DNA of 52,230 bases from an uncultured Clostridia bacterium (GTDB taxonomy: Bacteria; Bacillota; Clostridia; TANB77; CAG-508), in NCBI GenBank assembly GCA_947306755.1, contig CAMZHI010000006.1, positions 1 through 52,230 on the forward strand, in the 5' to 3' direction. Shown piece after piece: positions 8,258 to 18,089 of the stretch. Made by a program: the position numbers and the translations under genes. Below the pieces are notes generated by a model. The model was not told where the DNA came from and ran no database searches. It worked only from the letters and a program-made list of their open reading frames with translations. Every line of letters begins with the position of its first letter. Position 1 is the stretch's first letter.

Positions 8258-9273
8258 TTAAAATAGAATTAAAATAATTTGAAAAATACCAATATATCCA
8301 AACATTGGAAATAATACTCTTACCAAATTAGCAAATCCAATATTTGCAACAAACACACTAACTAAACATATTAAAAAAGCAAAAATTTTATATTCTTTAT
8401 TAGTTTTACTAACATTATTTAAAAATCCAGCTCCTATTGAAATTGCTGTTGTAAAAATAGCTATAAGAATTATCAATCCATACATTCTACTTATTTTTGG
8501 AAAATTGTTTTTTATAACATAAACAACTGGCATATCTAAATTTGAAAAACTTGTATCTACATTAACCAAAAGAAAAAATATAAAAATTGATATTATTGAA
8601 ATTATAATTGATGTTGCAATAGATATACTTATTATCTGTCTCCTATTTTTAAAAAAATCTTTAAGATTAATTAAAACAGGTATTAATAAAATTAAATTAT
8701 AACTTGCATAAACTATTGATTGTATAATCCAGTTAAAGTTTTGATTTATAATAACATTTTCTCCTATTTGATTTATATTTATAAATTTCAAATTATAAAT
8801 TCCAACACATATAATAAAAAAAATCAAAACAGGTATTATTATGCTATTTATTTTTGCTATGTTTTTGATATTTCCTAAAAATACACTAAAACAACTTATT
8901 GTTAAAAATATTGATCCTATGCTTCTATTTATTCCGATATTCCTGACTAAAATATGCTCCAAATCCTGAAATCATAATAAAAAAAGTAATTAATAGAAAA
9001 ATATTAATAGCATTATTAATTATTTGACTTAAATTAAAATATATATTCTTTTTTAGTTTTGGTGTTATAAATTCAAGAAATTCTTTATATGTTTTTATGT
9101 CTTTTACTCTTATAATATTTAGTGTTTTATATATAACTAATCCCATTAAAATATTGCAAACTATAATTCCAAATATCCCCTTTATTCCATATCTATAAAA
9201 AAACAAATAAATTTCTTGGCCGAGATGCAAAACCAGCACCTATTATCGCTCCAATAATTGTAAAAATAATCAT
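8258..9273 (-). CDS. YkvI-family membrane transporter, needs two +1 frameshifts at CGG
   Basis: Read straight, this gene is broken into three frames. Starting at the ATG at 9273 (GAAAGG six bases upstream), it codes MIIFTIIGAIIGAGFAS and then meets CGG at 9222-9220. Skipping that C gives GQEIYLFFYRYGIKG, the conserved GAGFASGQE signature of the YkvI group. The frame runs 95 codons to a second CGG at 8936-8934 after FSQEY; skipping that C gives GINRSIGSIFL and continues to the stop. The total of 1016 nt minus two bases is exactly 338 codons, a 337-aa protein with about ten helices. YkvI relatives are APC-like uncharacterised transporters. Either the two CGG sites are decoded by +1 frameshifting or it is a pseudogene; the pattern across the window favours the former. 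Confidence 0.8.
8934..8936 (-). other. in-frame CGG, predicted +1 frameshift site 2 of the YkvI gene
   Basis: Frame 0 reads GAA TAT CGG AAT AAA TAG and stops. Skipping the C gives GAA TAT GGA ATA AAT, which restores the conserved FSQEYGINRSIG segment. Confidence 0.75.
9220..9222 (-). other. in-frame CGG, predicted +1 frameshift site 1 of the YkvI gene
   Basis: Codon 18 of the gene. Frame 0 reads GCA TCT CGG CCA AGA. Skipping the C gives GCA TCT GGC CAA GAA, i.e. the family signature ASGQE. Confidence 0.75.
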
Positions 9274-9339
9274 AAAAAACCTTTCAAGTTTTGGATAATT
9301 AGAATAACTTGATAAATTTAGCTGTAAATTGTAACAAAA

Positions 9340-9377
9340 AAATCCACTATTTATTATATTCCATAAATAGTGGATTT
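9340..9377 (-). terminator. terminator of the ABC exporter operon
   Basis: Fifteen-base perfect arms (AAATCCACTATTTAT and its complement) enclose an 8-nt loop. On the minus strand a T-run follows. It is placed 13 nt after the stop of the GldG-like gene. Confidence 0.85.
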
Positions 9378-9389
9378 ATTATTTGTATT

Positions 9390-10910
9390 TTATTTTTTTC
9401 TTCTTCTAACTTGCCATACTATGATTCCTATAATAATAATTACAATTGGCACTGCAAATATTATAATTCTAATATTTCTATCTTGAGCTGCAGTTGCAGT
9501 ATATACTACAGTTCCTGTACTTTTTCTTGCAGTAATATCTTCTGGTCTATCTACTAAATATGCTATAGAATTTAAAACGACATCTCTGTTACTACCATAA
9601 CTTATAGCAGGTGTTCTTCCTATTAAACTATCTGATATAAATATATTTTCTCCAAAAATAATCAATTTAGAAACAATTTCTTTTTGATTATTTTCTTCAT
9701 CAGCTTCTTTAATTGTCTTTTTTAATTCTGCTCCTACTATAAATTCTTTTGATTCCTCATCATCTGCTTTTTCATTTGATGAGTTTTGGAAATTAGTTCT
9801 AAAATAAGCTCCTTCTGTTGTTTTTAAAAGTTCTTGTTTTTCTACTTTTTGTTCTTCAAGTTTATCTTCATTAATATTTATTTTTGTAGGATTTATCAAA
9901 ACAGCACCGGCACTATTATTTACATCTTTTAAAATATTTGAATATTGTGTTTTAGGAATTATTATATCTGGAATTATATCTGTTGAATTTCTAAGCATAT
10001 TGTCTGGATTTGTTTCTCTTATAACCCCAGTGTCAAACGGATTTACAGAGTATAAACTCAATATTTTATTTACATTTGTTAAATTTTTGCTTTGTGTTTG
10101 TGCTGCATTAAACCACAAAATGTTCTTTCCTGAATTTATATAATTAATAATAGCATCTGTTGCAATACTATCAAAATCTTTTGAAGGAGTTGTAATAACT
10201 AATGTATCACAATCTTCTGGTACATTACCTGTAGTTAATATGTTTAGTGTTTTAACTTCACTAACTTCATTTTCAAAAAAAGCATTTAAATAATTCATGT
10301 TTTGTTGTAAAGAAAAAGCATCACTATATCCCTCTAAAAAATAAATATTTGGTATTTTGTCACTTATAACCGACATAATAGAACTTGTTAGTTTTTCTTC
10401 AGCTATACTAATTGTTTCATAAGTGTTCATATCATATGTTACTAAATCATTTTCAGTTAATACTTTTGATTTTTCACCACACTCAACGATAATCCCTTTT
10501 GTATCTTTATCAATACCATACTTTTGAGATAAATCTGGTCTATTATTTATATCCACCGCTTCTGCTATAATGTTCTCATTTGCTTTCTTATATTGTTTGG
10601 CTAATTCTAAATTTGAATCATCGTTGTCATATCCAACAAAATATATTTTAACCTCTTTATTTATATCTTTTACTTTTTCTTTACTCTCTTTTGTTAAAGA
10701 ATTTATTTTATCTTGGCTTAAGTCAATAGGTGTTAATTCCATTTTTTGCATAAATATATTTACTGTAATAAACATAACAATAATAATTGCAACTAATAAA
10801 AGTGTTTTAGTGCCATCAATCAGCCATCTTCTTTTAAGTGCTTCTATAAGTCTACTTGATTTCTTTTGTTTAATTTTATTTAAGCTTTTTTCAGTTTTGT
10901 TTTCTTTCAA
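9390..10910 (-). CDS. GldG-like ABC exporter accessory protein
   Basis: This 506-aa protein has an N-terminal membrane helix (about 35-55), a large extracytoplasmic region and a C-terminal helix (RIIIFAVPIVIIIIGIIVW) ending in RRRKK. The region after the first helix, LTPIDLSQDKINSLTKESKE, and the later IYFLEGYSDAF fit the GldG/ABC-type uncharacterised transport family, in which the soluble part has a GATase-like fold. It is the third gene of a leftward operon after an ATPase and a membrane permease, 13 nt from the latter. The TTG start is fixed by AGGAGGAG nine bases upstream. In Bacteroidota GldFG works in gliding; in Clostridia the substrate is unknown. Confidence 0.75.
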   Translation of the reverse strand: MKENKTEKSLNKIKQKKSSRLIEALKRRWLIDGTKTLLLVAIIIVMFITVNIFMQKMELTPIDLSQDKINSLTKESKEKVKDINKEVKIYFVGYDNDDSNLELAKQYKKANENIIAEAVDINNRPDLSQKYGIDKDTKGIIVECGEKSKVLTENDLVTYDMNTYETISIAEEKLTSSIMSVISDKIPNIYFLEGYSDAFSLQQNMNYLNAFFENEVSEVKTLNILTTGNVPEDCDTLVITTPSKDFDSIATDAIINYINSGKNILWFNAAQTQSKNLTNVNKILSLYSVNPFDTGVIRETNPDNMLRNSTDIIPDIIIPKTQYSNILKDVNNSAGAVLINPTKININEDKLEEQKVEKQELLKTTEGAYFRTNFQNSSNEKADDEESKEFIVGAELKKTIKEADEENNQKEIVSKLIIFGENIFISDSLIGRTPAISYGSNRDVVLNSIAYLVDRPEDITARKSTGTVVYTATAAQDRNIRIIIFAVPIVIIIIGIIVWQVRRRKK

Positions 10911-10923
10911 TTTAACTCTCCTC

Positions 10924-11604
10924 CTATTTCACCATTTTTCTTCTTTGCATTAATATTATTGTTAAAGATAAACACATCAATATAAATGTTAAAAATGTAA
11001 CTGTATCTGCAATATCAATTTGTCCTCTTGGAAATTTAGCAAATAGGTTTATTAATGATATATTTGCAAAAGAACTACCAAATTGAGGCAAAAACCAATT
11101 TAGAATAAAAAATCCAATTGTAATTATACCTGCAACTATTTGATTTTCTGTAATACTAGATGCAAAAATACCAAAGGAAATATAACTCATTCCCAATAAT
11201 AAAAATCCTAATTGAGTGACTAATGCTGTTGAAATATGGGGTTTTCCAAAATACATTAATATAGCAAAATATAAATATGTGCACACCTCAGTAATTACTA
11301 GTATTAATGTTGCTGCTATAAATTTTCCTATTATTAATTTGGTAATACTTAATGGAGATGTAAGTATCAATTGTTCTGTTCCATTTTTTCTTTCTTCTGC
11401 AATTGTTCTCATTGTAAGAATTGGTGTTATAAAAGTTAGTATTGTAGCTCCAGAATAAAAGATATATTCAAAATTTGTACTTTTATAACTAAATACATCT
11501 GTATAAAAGAATATACTAAACATTATTAAAAATAAACCTATAAATACATATCCAATTGGTGATAAAAAATAATTCTTTAATTCTTTTTTAATAACTGCTC
11601 TCAT
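10924..11604 (-). CDS. ABC transporter permease (GldF/ABC-2 type)
   Basis: This 226-aa protein has six predicted helices and the ABC-2 permease feel of the GldF/NosY group. It starts MRAVIKKELKNYFLSPIGYV, typical of these permeases, and has TMRTIAEERKNGTEQLILTS between helices 2 and 3, the conserved cytoplasmic loop. Its ATG overlaps the stop codon of the ATPase gene by one base (TAATG), so the two are probably translationally coupled. Together with the ATPase upstream and the GldG-like protein downstream it forms a three-component exporter or membrane remodelling system of unknown cargo. Confidence 0.85.
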   Translation of the reverse strand: MRAVIKKELKNYFLSPIGYVFIGLFLIMFSIFFYTDVFSYKSTNFEYIFYSGATILTFITPILTMRTIAEERKNGTEQLILTSPLSITKLIIGKFIAATLILVITEVCTYLYFAILMYFGKPHISTALVTQLGFLLLGMSYISFGIFASSITENQIVAGIITIGFFILNWFLPQFGSSFANISLINLFAKFPRGQIDIADTVTFLTFILMCLSLTIILMQRRKMVK

Positions 11605-12542
11605 TATTTATCATCTCCTTCTTTAATTATTTCCATAAATGCATCTTCTAAAGTTGTTTCAGGCTTTTTCATTTCTAAAATAGTAATATTTTGTTTAGCA
11701 AATTCACTAAATATTAATTTATTAAGATTAATTCCTTCATTTGCTTTTATTTCATATTGTTTTGTACCATCTTCATTTGCCTTTAACAATGTAATTGATG
11801 AAACATTTTCAATTTTCATACTATCAACTTTATTGTCAGTATCTTCTACTGTAACATAAATAGAATTATTTGTAGAAACTTTGCTTTCCAAATTTTCTGG
11901 GGTATCTATTGCTACTATTTTTCCTTTATTAATAATGATTACCCTATCACATATTTGGCTTACCTCTGATAAAATATGTGAGCTTAAAATTACTGTATGT
12001 TTTTTACCTAAATTCTTAATCAAACTTCTTATTTCCGTAATTTGTTTTGGATCTAATCCTACAGTTGGTTCATCTAATATTACAATTTTTGGATCAAATA
12101 CTATTGTTCCTGCTAAACTTACTCTTTGTTTTTGGCCTCTAGATAGATTTTTAATAAGTTTATTTTGCATTGATTCTAGACCCACTTCTTTAAGTACAGC
12201 TTGTACTCTGTCTTTTTTTTGTTTTCTGTCTATCTTGTGTAACTCTGCCATATATGTCACAAATTCTTTAACTGTTAAATCATTATAAAGTGGTACTCCC
12301 TCTGGCATATATCCCATTTGCCCTTTTGCTTTATTTGGTTTTTTAATTGTATCATAGCCATTTACTATTATATTGCCCTCTGTTTGTTCAATATACCCTG
12401 TAAGCATATTCATTGTTGTACTTTTTCCTGCACCATTTGGACCTAAAAAGCCAACTACTTCTCCATCATTAATAGTAAAGCTAATATCATTTACGGCTAC
12501 AAAGCTTCCGTATTTTTTTGTGACATTTTTTACTTCAATCAC
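11604..12542 (-). CDS. ABC transporter ATP-binding protein (GldA-like)
   Basis: This 312-aa protein powers the exporter encoded downstream. It has Walker A GFLGPNGAGKSTTMN (about residues 31-45), signature NLSRGQKQRVSLAG, Walker B FDPKIVILDEPTVGLDP and the H-loop VILSSHILSEV. A C-terminal extension of about 90 residues follows (ending TTLEDAFMEIIKEG), typical of multidrug/Gld-type ATPases. The GTG start is preceded by AGGAGGAGTGA. It is the first gene of the operon; no clear promoter box was found between it and the tRNA on the other strand. Confidence 0.92.
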   Translation of the reverse strand: MIEVKNVTKKYGSFVAVNDISFTINDGEVVGFLGPNGAGKSTTMNMLTGYIEQTEGNIIVNGYDTIKKPNKAKGQMGYMPEGVPLYNDLTVKEFVTYMAELHKIDRKQKKDRVQAVLKEVGLESMQNKLIKNLSRGQKQRVSLAGTIVFDPKIVILDEPTVGLDPKQITEIRSLIKNLGKKHTVILSSHILSEVSQICDRVIIINKGKIVAIDTPENLESKVSTNNSIYVTVEDTDNKVDSMKIENVSSITLLKANEDGTKQYEIKANEGINLNKLIFSEFAKQNITILEMKKPETTLEDAFMEIIKEGDDK

Positions 12543-12646
12543 AAGTCACTCCTCCTAACCTTTTTAATTTAAGCCTATATTATCATTTTATAAATGCAAT
12601 GTAAATATATTTCACAAAATATTCACAAAAATTTCCATTGTGCTAC

Positions 12647-12675
12647 TTGACTTTGAGCTAAATATATGTTATTAT
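12647..12675 (+). promoter_or_regulatory. tRNA-Arg promoter
   Basis: TTGACT, a 17-nt spacer and TATTAT end 20 nt before the tRNA. Confidence 0.8.
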
Positions 12676-12695
12676 AGTTTATGTTGATTTGATAT

Positions 12696-12772
<77 letters not shown>

Positions 12773-12781
12773 TATGAAATG

Positions 12782-12807
12782 TGCGAGGCATAAGAGCCTC
12801 GCATTTA
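12782..12807 (+). terminator. terminator after tRNA-Arg
   Basis: The GC-rich hairpin TGCGAGGC / GCCTCGCA with a 6-nt loop, followed by TTTAAT, starts 10 nt after the tRNA. Confidence 0.85.
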
Positions 12808-12820
12808 ATAATTAATTATG

Positions 12821-12883
12821 AAAAATTAATAGTGAATATATAATATGCAAAAAACACATATGTACTATTCACTATTAATTTTT
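12821..12883. repeat. AT-rich inverted repeat between tRNA-Arg and the type VII locus
   Basis: Perfect 18-nt arms (left 12821-12838, right 12866-12883) enclose a 27-nt loop. Related TTCATTATTCATT sequence follows to about 12900 and recurs near 25118-25140. It may be a small mobile repeat or the terminator of the leftward type VII operon ending at 12940. Confidence 0.75.
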
Positions 12884-12939
12884 AATTATTCATTATTCAT
12901 TAATCTTTTTAAAAGATTATAATACAAATATAATCATTT

Positions 12940-13191
12940 TTATATTAAAATCAACTGCATCCCATTTTTGATTTTTGCATCACGAACTCTTAAATTTGTA
13001 TCAATCATTTCTTCTGTTAGTAAATTATATAAGTGTGGTATTTGTTCTGGTTTATAATTTCCTCCACAAAATTCATCAATTGCTTTTGTTAATAATATTA
13101 TAATCTCTGATACTTTTTTGTTTAATGGTATTTTTACATTATACCTTTCTTCCATAGAAGGTACATATAGTTTTATTAATAATTTATCCAT
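12940..13191 (-). CDS. esaB: EsaB/YukD-like ubiquitin-fold protein of the type VII system
   Basis: This 83-aa cytoplasmic protein has the YukD/EsaB ubiquitin-like pattern: a beta strand start (KLLIKLYVP), the central helix IIILLTKAIDEFC and a final strand with KNGMQLILI. In Staphylococcus and Bacillus this protein regulates or assists type VIIb secretion. The ATG at 13191 is preceded by AAGGTG and overlaps the end of essC by eight bases, implying coupled translation. An alternative ATG at 13206 lies even deeper in essC. It is the last gene of the locus in this direction. Confidence 0.85.
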   Translation of the reverse strand: MDKLLIKLYVPSMEERYNVKIPLNKKVSEIIILLTKAIDEFCGGNYKPEQIPHLYNLLTEEMIDTNLRVRDAKIKNGMQLILI

Positions 13192-16100
13192 TATCTTCAC
13201 CTTCATCCTTCATTCCAATTAATTTAATTTGTTTAAACTCTCCAGAATTCACATAATATCCGAAGCTGTTTCCTATATTATTATTTATTCCTTTTCTATC
13301 AAGTATGTTTATTAGATATTGATCATCAAAACCATTTCCAATCCAAATACCATTATCATTTTCAATATATTGTTTATACCATGAATCATATTCATGTTCT
13401 TTTATTTTATTTGCTCCATCAACTATAATAAAACTATAATTTTCTTTCTCATATGCTTTATTAAGGTTCTGTTCAAAATCTATACCTTCATCCTGCAAAA
13501 TTTGAATAAATTTATCTAATCCAATAATCATACATATATTGAAATTATTAGAATTCTCGTTTTCAATTCCTAAGGAAAAATTATAAAACTCTTCGCTAAC
13601 ATCTTGTTTTTTATTTGATATAATTTTTTCAGCATCAAATATAGTTAGTTCAAATTTATTATTTAGCATTTTTAATTCTTCTAAAATAGCAACTGCATAA
13701 TTTCCTGCATCTTTTACTTTTCTTGCTGTTATTAATGTAATAAATCTCTTTTCTAAATTATATTCACACCAATTTAAACTATCATTATATATTCCTAATG
13801 GTATTTTCTGTAATGATTTTATTTGATTTTTTACTTCTTCAACTGTAATTCTATCTGGTAATACCGGAATTTTTTTAGCTTCTATCTTATTGTTTTGTTT
13901 TAAAGTATCAATTAAATTTTTAATAAATACATTAAACTCTTCTGGTTCACATGACTTGGCTGTTTGAAATTCATAGATTTCTCCATTATTACTAATTAAT
14001 CCTCTACCAAATAAATCCGATGGTCTTTTTTTACCAATATTTTCAAATATATTAAAATAATCATCTTCATTATTTAGCCTAAGAGCAATTTTTTGTTTAA
14101 AGTTTTGAGTTAATCTGTATCTCATATCACTATATGAGCTTATTGTAAATATAAAAGTAATTCCACATTTATTTCCTTCTCTTGTTAAAGTAAGTAATGT
14201 ATCATCATAATTCATTTCATACATTTCATTAAATGATTCATAATTATTCATAATAATTATAATTGCTGGCATGGTTTTTCCACTTGTTTCGTTATATAAA
14301 TTGTAATTTCCATTATAATTTGATAATATCGATTTTCTATCCTTTATTTCCATACTAATCATTTCGAAAAACCTTCCAATTTTTTCAGATTCACTTAAAA
14401 AGATAATATCACCTACTTGTGGAGCACCATTAAAAATCTTTAAAGATTCACTTCCAAAATCTAATAAATATGTCCAAACTCTATCAGCCTTATAATTACT
14501 AATTATTTCATATACTATTGTACTTAATAGTGTTTCTTTTCCACTATCAGCATTTCCATATATTATTACGTTTTCTCCTTTTGATAAAGATAATTCAAAA
14601 AAATCCTGTCTCTGATTTGTTGGATCGTCATATTCTCCGATAATAATATTCATATTTTTATCATTTTTAATTTTATATTTTTCTCTTAAGTCTTGTACAA
14701 ATATTGTTTCTGGAATACTATCTAACCATAAATTATTATTATGAATTTTTTCTTTTTCTGCTATTTCAGCTAAATATTGTACTATACGTGTTAATTGTTC
14801 TCCAGCATGCTTTGCTTTTTTATGAATATTGTTATCAAGCTGCTTAATTACTTCCCCTATATCTGAAATAAACTCAACTGAATTATCTACTTTTTTCTTT
14901 ACAATATCAGATGGTATATATTGTGCTCCTGTCCAAGCAGACTGTCCTAATGTAAAATATTCATCATTTCCAACTTGTAAATAAAATTGTCCTTGCTCCT
15001 TTAAATATGCTGCATCTGGTCTATTTATAACATCTCTACTGTCTTCTGTAGTTTGAACTTTTAAACAAACACCAAATCTACTATTACTACGTATTTGTTC
15101 ATTAACAATACCTGCTGGTTTTTGAGTAGCTAGAATTAAGTGTATTCCTAAACTACGTCCAATTCTTGATACACTTATTAATTCATCCATAAACTCCTCT
15201 TGTTGTTGCTTTAATTCAGCAAACTCATCACATATAATAAATAAATGAGGTATTGGCTCTTTAACAACTCCTTCATGATATAATTTTTGGTATTTATATA
15301 TATCTATAGTTCCTTCATCTGTCATATTTCTTGCTTCATTAAATTCAATCTGTCTTCTTCTTAATTCTGATTCAATAGATGCCAGTGATCTTTGCAATCC
15401 AATTTTATCAATATTTGTAATTGTACCAACTAAATGTGGCAATTTTATATTTTTCTTTTGAAATGCTCCAGCTAATCCACCACCTTTATAATCAATTAAT
15501 ACAAAAGCCACATCATCCGGATGATAATTAATTGCAAGTGACAAAATATAAGTAATTATAAATTCTGATTTACCTGAACCTGTACTTCCTGCAATTAACC
15601 CATGTGGTCCATGATATTTTTCATGAACATCTAAAAAGATTTTTCTACCTGTACTATCAACTCCAATTGGTGTTTTTAAGGACATAGTTGAATCACTATT
15701 CATCCACCTTTGTTCAATATTTAATTGTTCAATAGTTCCAACATCAAACATTTCCAAAAAAGGGTAAACCGCTGGTAAAGCATTTTTTCCTGATATAGAA
15801 TACTTAATTGGAATATTTGATAATTTTTCACTAACTTCATCAAATAAAAACTCATCAGGCAAATGTATATTAAACTCTCTTTGTTTACCTTCTTCCAATC
15901 TGCTTTCAAATATTTGACCACTATTTTTATTAAAAGTTATAAAAGTTTTGCATTCGTTTGGTAATTGAACCCAATCCTTTGTTGTAAAAAGTATACTAAA
16001 TCCTAGATTTTTTTTGTATTCTAAAATTTCTTTTATGATTCTAATATCTTCTATTTTTTTGTAGTCATCTGTAATTATTAAATAATATGGCTTATATGAT

Positions 16101-17803
16101 TTATAATCAGTTTGTTCAAAAGAATTCTCAGGATTAATTCTATTTTTCCATTCTTCTTCTAAATATTTAGATATTCTTTCTAAATCATTATATTCATCTG
16201 AAAAAAATCTTATATTCTTTGAGTCATTCCATACGTGTGGTAACATTTTTACAAATTCCCATTTTTTCCTATCACTAACAAAAAAAACAAGTTTCAAATC
16301 CTCATAACTATGAAATGTTATCAATTGCAATAATATGCTTTTTACCATATTCATAAGATCTTCTCTATCCTGTGAAATAAGTGCTGAAATATTTTTTTCT
16401 GCCATAGAATATACGATCGGTGCTCCTTGTAAGATTTTAGATTTGTTTGTAACATCATGCAAAATATCTAATAGATTGTCATCATCCATCTTAAAGCTTT
16501 CTTCTGGATAATTAATATCTGCCTCTAGTGGAACTTTTCCAATTCCTAATCTAACTGTTAGAAAATCATTATCTTCTATTTTTCTTTCCCAAAGTCTGGT
16601 TTCTTTATTAAAAATAATTTTTTTACATTCTTCAGGTGGTATATAGTTTTCTAACATAATTTCTCTTTGTTTCATCATAGCTTCATCTATTTGCTCTATT
16701 TTCGAATCTATATACTTTCTATATCTTTTTTGCCTTTTTTCCTCATGTTTTACCTTTTTTCTTTTTTCGTATTTTACATTTAAAATTGGAAATAATACAA
16801 TAGCAACAAGCATTATAAAAGCAATAAGTACTTCAATTATTATTTCCTTCTTTGATGCAGAACCATTCATAGTTCCCACTAACGCTCTACCACTAGATAG
16901 CAACATTAGTAATCCCATAGAAAGAGTTGATCCTAATAATAATGCTGCTGGAGTTCCTTCATTACTATCAATTGAAGGAGGAGGATCTATTCTTATATGT
17001 TCTTTTTTAATTGCTTTAGTTAATCTTGGTACTCTAGAAAAATATTCATTGTCAGAATATAATGGTTCATCATTAAAATAGTTTTCATTATCCTGTTCAT
17101 CTTCATCTTCAATTATACTTATTGGATTACTTTGTATTTCTTTAAAAACTGTTTCATCAAAACTTGCATTATTTAATGGATTATTAATAAAAATACTATT
17201 TTTCATAATTATTATTTTTAATCCCATTATAAAAATAATATCACCATTATGTAGAACTTTTGATTTATTAATAATTAATTCTCCATTTACAATTGTTCCA
17301 TATTTTTTATCTATGTTTTCTATAATCCAGTTTTGGTTGTATAGTACTAGCCTTACATGCGTATTAGAAACCAATTTATTTTTATAAACAATATGATTTT
17401 TTTCACCTTTTCCAATAAATATTTCTTTTATATTATTATTTATTGCTAAATGCTTAAAGGAATTTTCTACCAAAGGATAACAGTGTATAAAATAAATATT
17501 ATTTAAATCACCTATTGCAATAGGATATGTTCCATATTCTTCTAGAACAATTTTGTCTAATATGATATCCCCTTGGGATTTTATCTTTATATCATCACTT
17601 GTAATAATAATAGAATCGGGATTTATTATTTTTATTAATCTATTTGTTACAATTTGCCATTTACCGTTTTTCCCTTCAATATTTACTAGTTTTTTTTCTG
17701 ATTCATCTAATTTATCATTATCACTAACCCAATAGCTACCTATTGGAATTTCCGGTAAAGCTAATTTTAAAAATTTGTTTTTTCCTATTAACGCAACTCG
17801 CAA
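13184..17803 (-). CDS. essC: EssC/YukB-type FtsK/SpoIIIE ATPase of type VIIb secretion
   Basis: This 1539-aa motor moves WXG proteins and effectors across the membrane. The N-terminal about 200 residues hold FHA-like domains (IFIGKGEKNHIVYKN, NTHVRLVLYN). Two membrane helices follow (about 285-305 and 322-345). ATPase domain 1 has Walker A LIAGSTGSGKSEF near residue 740, AFVLIDYKGGG, and LFIICDEFAEL near 860. Domain 2 has a modified P-loop, IIYGNADSGKETLL, near 1083. A degenerate third domain follows. The TTG start has AAGGGAGG eight bases upstream. It is separated from the upstream helper gene by 286 nt with a hairpin, so it probably has its own promoter. Partners EssB, EssA and EsaA are absent next to it. 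Confidence 0.95.
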   Translation of the reverse strand: MRVALIGKNKFLKLALPEIPIGSYWVSDNDKLDESEKKLVNIEGKNGKWQIVTNRLIKIINPDSIIITSDDIKIKSQGDIILDKIVLEEYGTYPIAIGDLNNIYFIHCYPLVENSFKHLAINNNIKEIFIGKGEKNHIVYKNKLVSNTHVRLVLYNQNWIIENIDKKYGTIVNGELIINKSKVLHNGDIIFIMGLKIIIMKNSIFINNPLNNASFDETVFKEIQSNPISIIEDEDEQDNENYFNDEPLYSDNEYFSRVPRLTKAIKKEHIRIDPPPSIDSNEGTPAALLLGSTLSMGLLMLLSSGRALVGTMNGSASKKEIIIEVLIAFIMLVAIVLFPILNVKYEKRKKVKHEEKRQKRYRKYIDSKIEQIDEAMMKQREIMLENYIPPEECKKIIFNKETRLWERKIEDNDFLTVRLGIGKVPLEADINYPEESFKMDDDNLLDILHDVTNKSKILQGAPIVYSMAEKNISALISQDREDLMNMVKSILLQLITFHSYEDLKLVFFVSDRKKWEFVKMLPHVWNDSKNIRFFSDEYNDLERISKYLEEEWKNRINPENSFEQTDYKSYKPYYLIITDDYKKIEDIRIIKEILEYKKNLGFSILFTTKDWVQLPNECKTFITFNKNSGQIFESRLEEGKQREFNIHLPDEFLFDEVSEKLSNIPIKYSISGKNALPAVYPFLEMFDVGTIEQLNIEQRWMNSDSTMSLKTPIGVDSTGRKIFLDVHEKYHGPHGLIAGSTGSGKSEFIITYILSLAINYHPDDVAFVLIDYKGGGLAGAFQKKNIKLPHLVGTITNIDKIGLQRSLASIESELRRRQIEFNEARNMTDEGTIDIYKYQKLYHEGVVKEPIPHLFIICDEFAELKQQQEEFMDELISVSRIGRSLGIHLILATQKPAGIVNEQIRSNSRFGVCLKVQTTEDSRDVINRPDAAYLKEQGQFYLQVGNDEYFTLGQSAWTGAQYIPSDIVKKKVDNSVEFISDIGEVIKQLDNNIHKKAKHAGEQLTRIVQYLAEIAEKEKIHNNNLWLDSIPETIFVQDLREKYKIKNDKNMNIIIGEYDDPTNQRQDFFELSLSKGENVIIYGNADSGKETLLSTIVYEIISNYKADRVWTYLLDFGSESLKIFNGAPQVGDIIFLSESEKIGRFFEMISMEIKDRKSILSNYNGNYNLYNETSGKTMPAIIIIMNNYESFNEMYEMNYDDTLLTLTREGNKCGITFIFTISSYSDMRYRLTQNFKQKIALRLNNEDDYFNIFENIGKKRPSDLFGRGLISNNGEIYEFQTAKSCEPEEFNVFIKNLIDTLKQNNKIEAKKIPVLPDRITVEEVKNQIKSLQKIPLGIYNDSLNWCEYNLEKRFITLITARKVKDAGNYAVAILEELKMLNNKFELTIFDAEKIISNKKQDVSEEFYNFSLGIENENSNNFNICMIIGLDKFIQILQDEGIDFEQNLNKAYEKENYSFIIVDGANKIKEHEYDSWYKQYIENDNGIWIGNGFDDQYLINILDRKGINNNIGNSFGYYVNSGEFKQIKLIGMKDEGEDNG

Positions 17804-17992
17804 TTTGTTTTCCTCCCTTATTTATTACATTAATACATTTTTTATTTTATACTATTATTAATTATTGTCAATCTATCAAATTTTTCTAATACGCTTAAAT
17901 TGCCTATTTGCGTAGATATTATATATTAATTTACATTTTTATTACATTTTTATATCAATTATTGCACAAATAATCACTTTTCTTACGCATTA

Positions 17993-18023
17993 AAGGGTAT
18001 TAACCATTTTGATTAATACCCTT
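17993..18023 (-). terminator. hairpin between the DUF4176 gene and essC
   Basis: Eleven-base arms AAGGGTATTAA / TTAATACCCTT enclose a 9-nt loop. It follows the leftward DUF4176 gene by 66 nt and divides the type VII locus into two units. The 286-nt gap (17804-18089) otherwise shows no gene. Confidence 0.6.
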
Positions 18024-18089
18024 GTTTATATTATAAATTAGTTTTTCTTTTTTATATCTCTTTTGTTCTTTTATTTTGCTTTATAGTTT

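Noticed and set aside
8934-8936. Sequencing or assembly error as the reason for the frame breaks
   Set aside because: Four extra bases that are all C, all at codon position one before a glycine GGN and all creating in-frame CGG, are not what random or homopolymer errors produce. Raw reads should still be checked.
8258-9273. YkvI gene as a simple pseudogene
   Set aside because: Apart from the two CGG sites the frame is intact over 338 codons, and the same signature occurs in two other genes with good motifs.
9309-9557. Serine/tyrosine-rich open frame on the plus strand
   Set aside because: It overlaps the GldG-like gene end and terminator and has a low-complexity composition typical of an antisense shadow.
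13184-17803. essC as two or more genes because of inner open frames on both strands
   Set aside because: One frame is open for 1539 codons with ordered FHA, membrane and ATPase domains; the others are shadows.
17820-17880. A TTGACA box upstream of essC as its promoter
   Set aside because: The nearest TATAAA is only 14 nt away, too close for a confident call, so no promoter feature was listed.
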